DNA of 64,000 nt from Leifsonia shinshuensis (GTDB lineage: Bacteria; Actinomycetota; Actinomycetes; Actinomycetales; Microbacteriaceae): contig NZ_JAVDVK010000001.1 in NCBI RefSeq assembly GCF_031456835.1, forward strand, positions 3,162,001 to 3,226,000, read 5' to 3'. Each line of letters starts with the position of its first letter. The stretch's first letter is position 1. Below are positions 62,118-64,000 of the stretch, piece by piece. Position numbers and translations under genes: made by a program. The notes under the pieces were generated by a model that had not been told where the DNA came from, did not search any database, and was given only the letters and a program-made list of their open reading frames with translations.

Positions 62118-62711
62118 TCAGCGCGGGAAGCTCCGGAGCGCCCGCGTGACCACGCCCATGAGCTGAGCGCGGGTCGCGCCCGCGGCCGCCTGCACCGCGA
62201 GACCGGCCGACACCGTGCTGAGGTACTTCGCAAGGTCGGCCGGGTCCTCCGACGCCGGGAGGTCGCCGTCGGCGACGGCGCGGGCGAAGCGCTCGGCGAA
62301 CCGCGCCTCGCCCGCCTGCCGCCGCTCCGCCAGGAAGCGGATGACGCGGTCGTCCTCGGGCGAACCCGCGAGCCCGCCCTGGATGGACAGGCAGCCGGGC
62401 GGCCGTCCCGGGGTGGTGACGGCCGCCACGTTGTCCTTCAGGTACCGCTCGGCGACCTCGTAGGCCGTGGGAGCGGCCAGCGCCGCATCCACGTACGCCA
62501 TGTCGACCACGGCGTACCGGTCCACCGCCCGCTTGAAGGTCTCCTCCTTGTTGCCGAAGGCGTTGTAGAGGCTCGGACGGTTGATGCCCATGGCCTCGGT
62601 CAGGTCGCTGAGGCTGGTGCCCTCGTAACCCTGGCGCCAGAACACCTCGATCGCCCGGTCGAGGGCAGCGTCCACGTCGAACTCGCGGGGTCTGCCCCTC
62701 GTCGCTGCCAT
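62118..62711 (-). CDS. TetR family transcriptional regulator
   Basis: This 197-residue repressor has the typical start RGRPREFDVDAALDRAIEVFWRQGY and the recognition helix GINRPSLYNAFGNKEET. Its ligand domain contains GCLSIQGGL, a block seen in the group controlling SDR and transporter genes. The ATG at 62711 is the family start. It lies 50 bases downstream of the SDR gene on the same strand, so they may form one operon. Confidence 0.93.
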   Translation of the reverse strand: MAATRGRPREFDVDAALDRAIEVFWRQGYEGTSLSDLTEAMGINRPSLYNAFGNKEETFKRAVDRYAVVDMAYVDAALAAPTAYEVAERYLKDNVAAVTTPGRPPGCLSIQGGLAGSPEDDRVIRFLAERRQAGEARFAERFARAVADGDLPASEDPADLAKYLSTVSAGLAVQAAAGATRAQLMGVVTRALRSFPR

Positions 62712-62761
62712 CGCTGCTCCTCTCCCTCGCCATCCATCATGCCCGCGGGCTCCGGTCCCGG

Positions 62762-63511
62762 TCAGACCTGGCTGGCGCCGCCGTCCACGTACAGCTCGGA
62801 ACCGGTCACGTAGGAGCTCCGGGACGATGCCAGGTACAGCACCGCCTCGGCGATCTCGTCGGGCGATCCCAGGCGCTTCATCGGCACGCCGGCCGCGAGC
62901 CCGTCCAGCAGCGCCTGCTCCTGCTCCGGCGCGCCCGCCAGGCCGCTCAGCCCGGGCGTCGCGATGGGTCCCGGTGCGATCGCGTTGACGCGGATCCCGC
63001 GGTCCACCAGCTCGGCCGCCCAGCTCCGGGTGAAGCTGCGGATCGCCGCCTTGGAGGCCGCGTACACGCTGAACGACGGGCTCCCCTTCACGTCGATGTT
63101 CGAGCTGGTGAGGATCACGGACGACCCCGCCGACAGGAACGGCAGCGCCTTCTGCACGGTGAACACCGTGCCGCCGACGTTCGCCTCGAAGGTGTCGGCG
63201 AAGTGCTTCCAGCTGACCTCCTCCAGCGCGGCGAACTCGCCGCCGCCGGCGTTCGCGAACACGACATCCAGACCCTCTCCGCGCTCCGCGACGACCGCGA
63301 AGAGCGCGTCGAGGGCGTCGAGGGATGAGACGTCCGCTGCCACCGTCGTCACGGACTCGCCGAGTTCCGCCTTCACGGCGTCCAGCTTGTCCTGCGCGCG
63401 GCCGGTCACGATCACGTGCGCGCCCTCCGCGGCGAACCGGCGTGCGACCGCCAGCCCGATACCCGAGGTCCCGCCCGTGACCAATGCCGTCTTGCCTGTG
63501 AGCTCGTTCAT
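62762..63511 (-). CDS. SDR family oxidoreductase
   Basis: This 249-residue classical SDR has TGGTSGIG near residue 12, NAGGG, the catalytic Ser in SSNIDVKG, YAASK and the C-terminal ELYVDGGAS. It has the length and spacing of FabG-like reductases. The ATG at 63511 has AGGAGGAGCC upstream. The TetR gene follows it by 50 bases; that regulator may control this gene through the dyad at 63530-63545. Substrate unknown. Confidence 0.93.
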   Translation of the reverse strand: MNELTGKTALVTGGTSGIGLAVARRFAAEGAHVIVTGRAQDKLDAVKAELGESVTTVAADVSSLDALDALFAVVAERGEGLDVVFANAGGGEFAALEEVSWKHFADTFEANVGGTVFTVQKALPFLSAGSSVILTSSNIDVKGSPSFSVYAASKAAIRSFTRSWAAELVDRGIRVNAIAPGPIATPGLSGLAGAPEQEQALLDGLAAGVPMKRLGSPDEIAEAVLYLASSRSSYVTGSELYVDGGASQV

Positions 63512-63529
63512 GGCTCCTCCTCCTTGTTG

Positions 63530-63545
63530 TGTATCGACTAGTACA
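63530..63545. promoter_or_regulatory. possible TetR operator upstream of SDR
   Basis: TGTA-TCGACTAG-TACA is an imperfect dyad 19 bases before the SDR start, next to an A-rich stretch. The arms are four bases only. Confidence 0.35.
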
Positions 63546-63578
63546 AAAAGGGGAGGAGAAGTATTCCCGGGCGCGAGA

Positions 63579-64000
63579 TCAGTGACGGACCCGCACGGCG
63601 AGGGCGTGATGCCGGACCGTCAGCGTCGCCGCGATGACGTCGCCGTGCGGATCCCCGTCGAGCTGGATGCCCTGCGGCTCGGCGAACCGGACCTTCATGG
63701 TGCGCGCCTGCGCGTACCGGATCGCGCGCGTCTCCCGGGAGAACCGCCCGACGAAGCGGCCGAAACCGGTGCGGTGGAGCACGCGGTTGAAGGCCAACCG
63801 GTAGCCGATGTCCGTCCATCCCGCGCCGCGACCCGGCCGCATGATCACGGCGTCCAGCATCCCGTCGTCCACGACGGCGTTCGGCAGCAACAGCATCCCG
63901 GCCGTCAGGCTGCCCGAGTTGCCGACGATGACCGTGTGCGCCCGCGTCTCCACCTCCGGGCCGTCGTCGAGCGCGTACGTGAGGTCGAACTGCTTGTTGC
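63579..64000 (-). CDS. diacylglycerol kinase-like lipid kinase, partial (N-terminus beyond window)
   Basis: The reading frame is open to the right edge (first complete codon at 63998), so only about the last 140 residues are present. They show the C-terminal half of the YegS/DgkB fold: VIVGNSGSLTAGMLLLPNAVVDDGMLD and IQLDGDPHGDV, the latter holding a conserved Asp-Gly-Asp near the end of lipid kinases. A GTG at 63953 is internal, not a start. Such enzymes phosphorylate diacylglycerol or a related lipid. The catalytic GGDGT motif should lie outside the window. Confidence 0.8.
   Translation of the reverse strand, partial: NKQFDLTYALDDGPEVETRAHTVIVGNSGSLTAGMLLLPNAVVDDGMLDAVIMRPGRGAGWTDIGYRLAFNRVLHRTGFGRFVGRFSRETRAIRYAQARTMKVRFAEPQGIQLDGDPHGDVIAATLTVRHHALAVRVRH

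Overview
The window is very G+C-rich (roughly 70% by eye), densely coded bacterial DNA. Almost every gene has G/C in third codon positions, GTG starts are common, several genes look leaderless, and neighbouring genes often overlap as ATGA or GTGA. Both sugar importers lack their own ATPase, and lipoprotein, LacI, AraC and MarR/TetR families are abundant. Together this points to a chromosomal segment of a soil- or plant-associated actinobacterium, most likely Microbacteriaceae (Leifsonia-like). The family assignment is inference. I see no rRNA, tRNA, CRISPR array, transposase, integrase or phage gene, and no gene-free stretch longer than 300 bases. The last gene, a lipid-kinase-like CDS on the minus strand, is cut by the right edge.

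Layout. (1) 1-4.4 kb: MarR regulators, a membrane protein/SDR pair, and an ArsR regulator divergent from a Rossmann-fold epimerase-like gene. (2) 4.4-14 kb: a galactoside locus. A minus-strand operon (GH42 beta-galactosidase, two permeases, binding lipoprotein) diverges from a LacI gene across three copies of one operator. Next to it are an AraC regulator and a divergent GH36-like alpha-galactosidase. (3) 14-27 kb: an orphan ParA/MinD-like ATPase, two dehydrogenases, an HTH-MmyB-type regulator, a zinc-ribbon gene, a second MmyB-type ligand domain without a helix-turn-helix, an MFS/TetR pair with two operators, a LysR gene, a SLAC1/TehA-DUF302-DUF202 membrane cluster, and a small XRE regulator with a quinone-reductase-like enzyme. 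(4) 27-39 kb: a LysR-centred locus. On the minus strand it has a HisD-like dehydrogenase, sugar-binding lipoprotein, two permeases and a GH13 alpha-glucosidase. On the plus strand it has LysR, an APC permease, a nitrilase-fold amidohydrolase, a trehalose-synthase-like GH13 protein and a nucleotidyltransferase. The same palindrome, CATAGG-N5-CCTATG, lies before lysR/hisD and again before the permease gene. (5) 39-64 kb: many regulator/enzyme and regulator/efflux pairs (TetR-hydrolase, HxlR-quinone reductase, TetR-aldo/keto reductase, MarR-isochorismatase-like-MFS). Among them are a large secreted FN3 protein, an NhaA-DsbA fusion, an AlkA-type glycosylase, an arginase-fold protein with altered metal ligands, and PanD.

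The dominant architecture is a regulator transcribed divergently from its presumed target, with a readable inverted repeat between the two; about ten such pairs occur. The segment is best read as accessory metabolism and stress defence (sugar scavenging, redox enzymes, drug or metabolite efflux) with a few housekeeping genes (panD, the glycosylase). The most novel-looking unit is the LysR/HisD-like/ABC/GH13/APC/nitrilase locus, which appears built to import and break down a compound carrying both a glucosyl group and an amino-alcohol or amide group. That substrate is hypothesis only.
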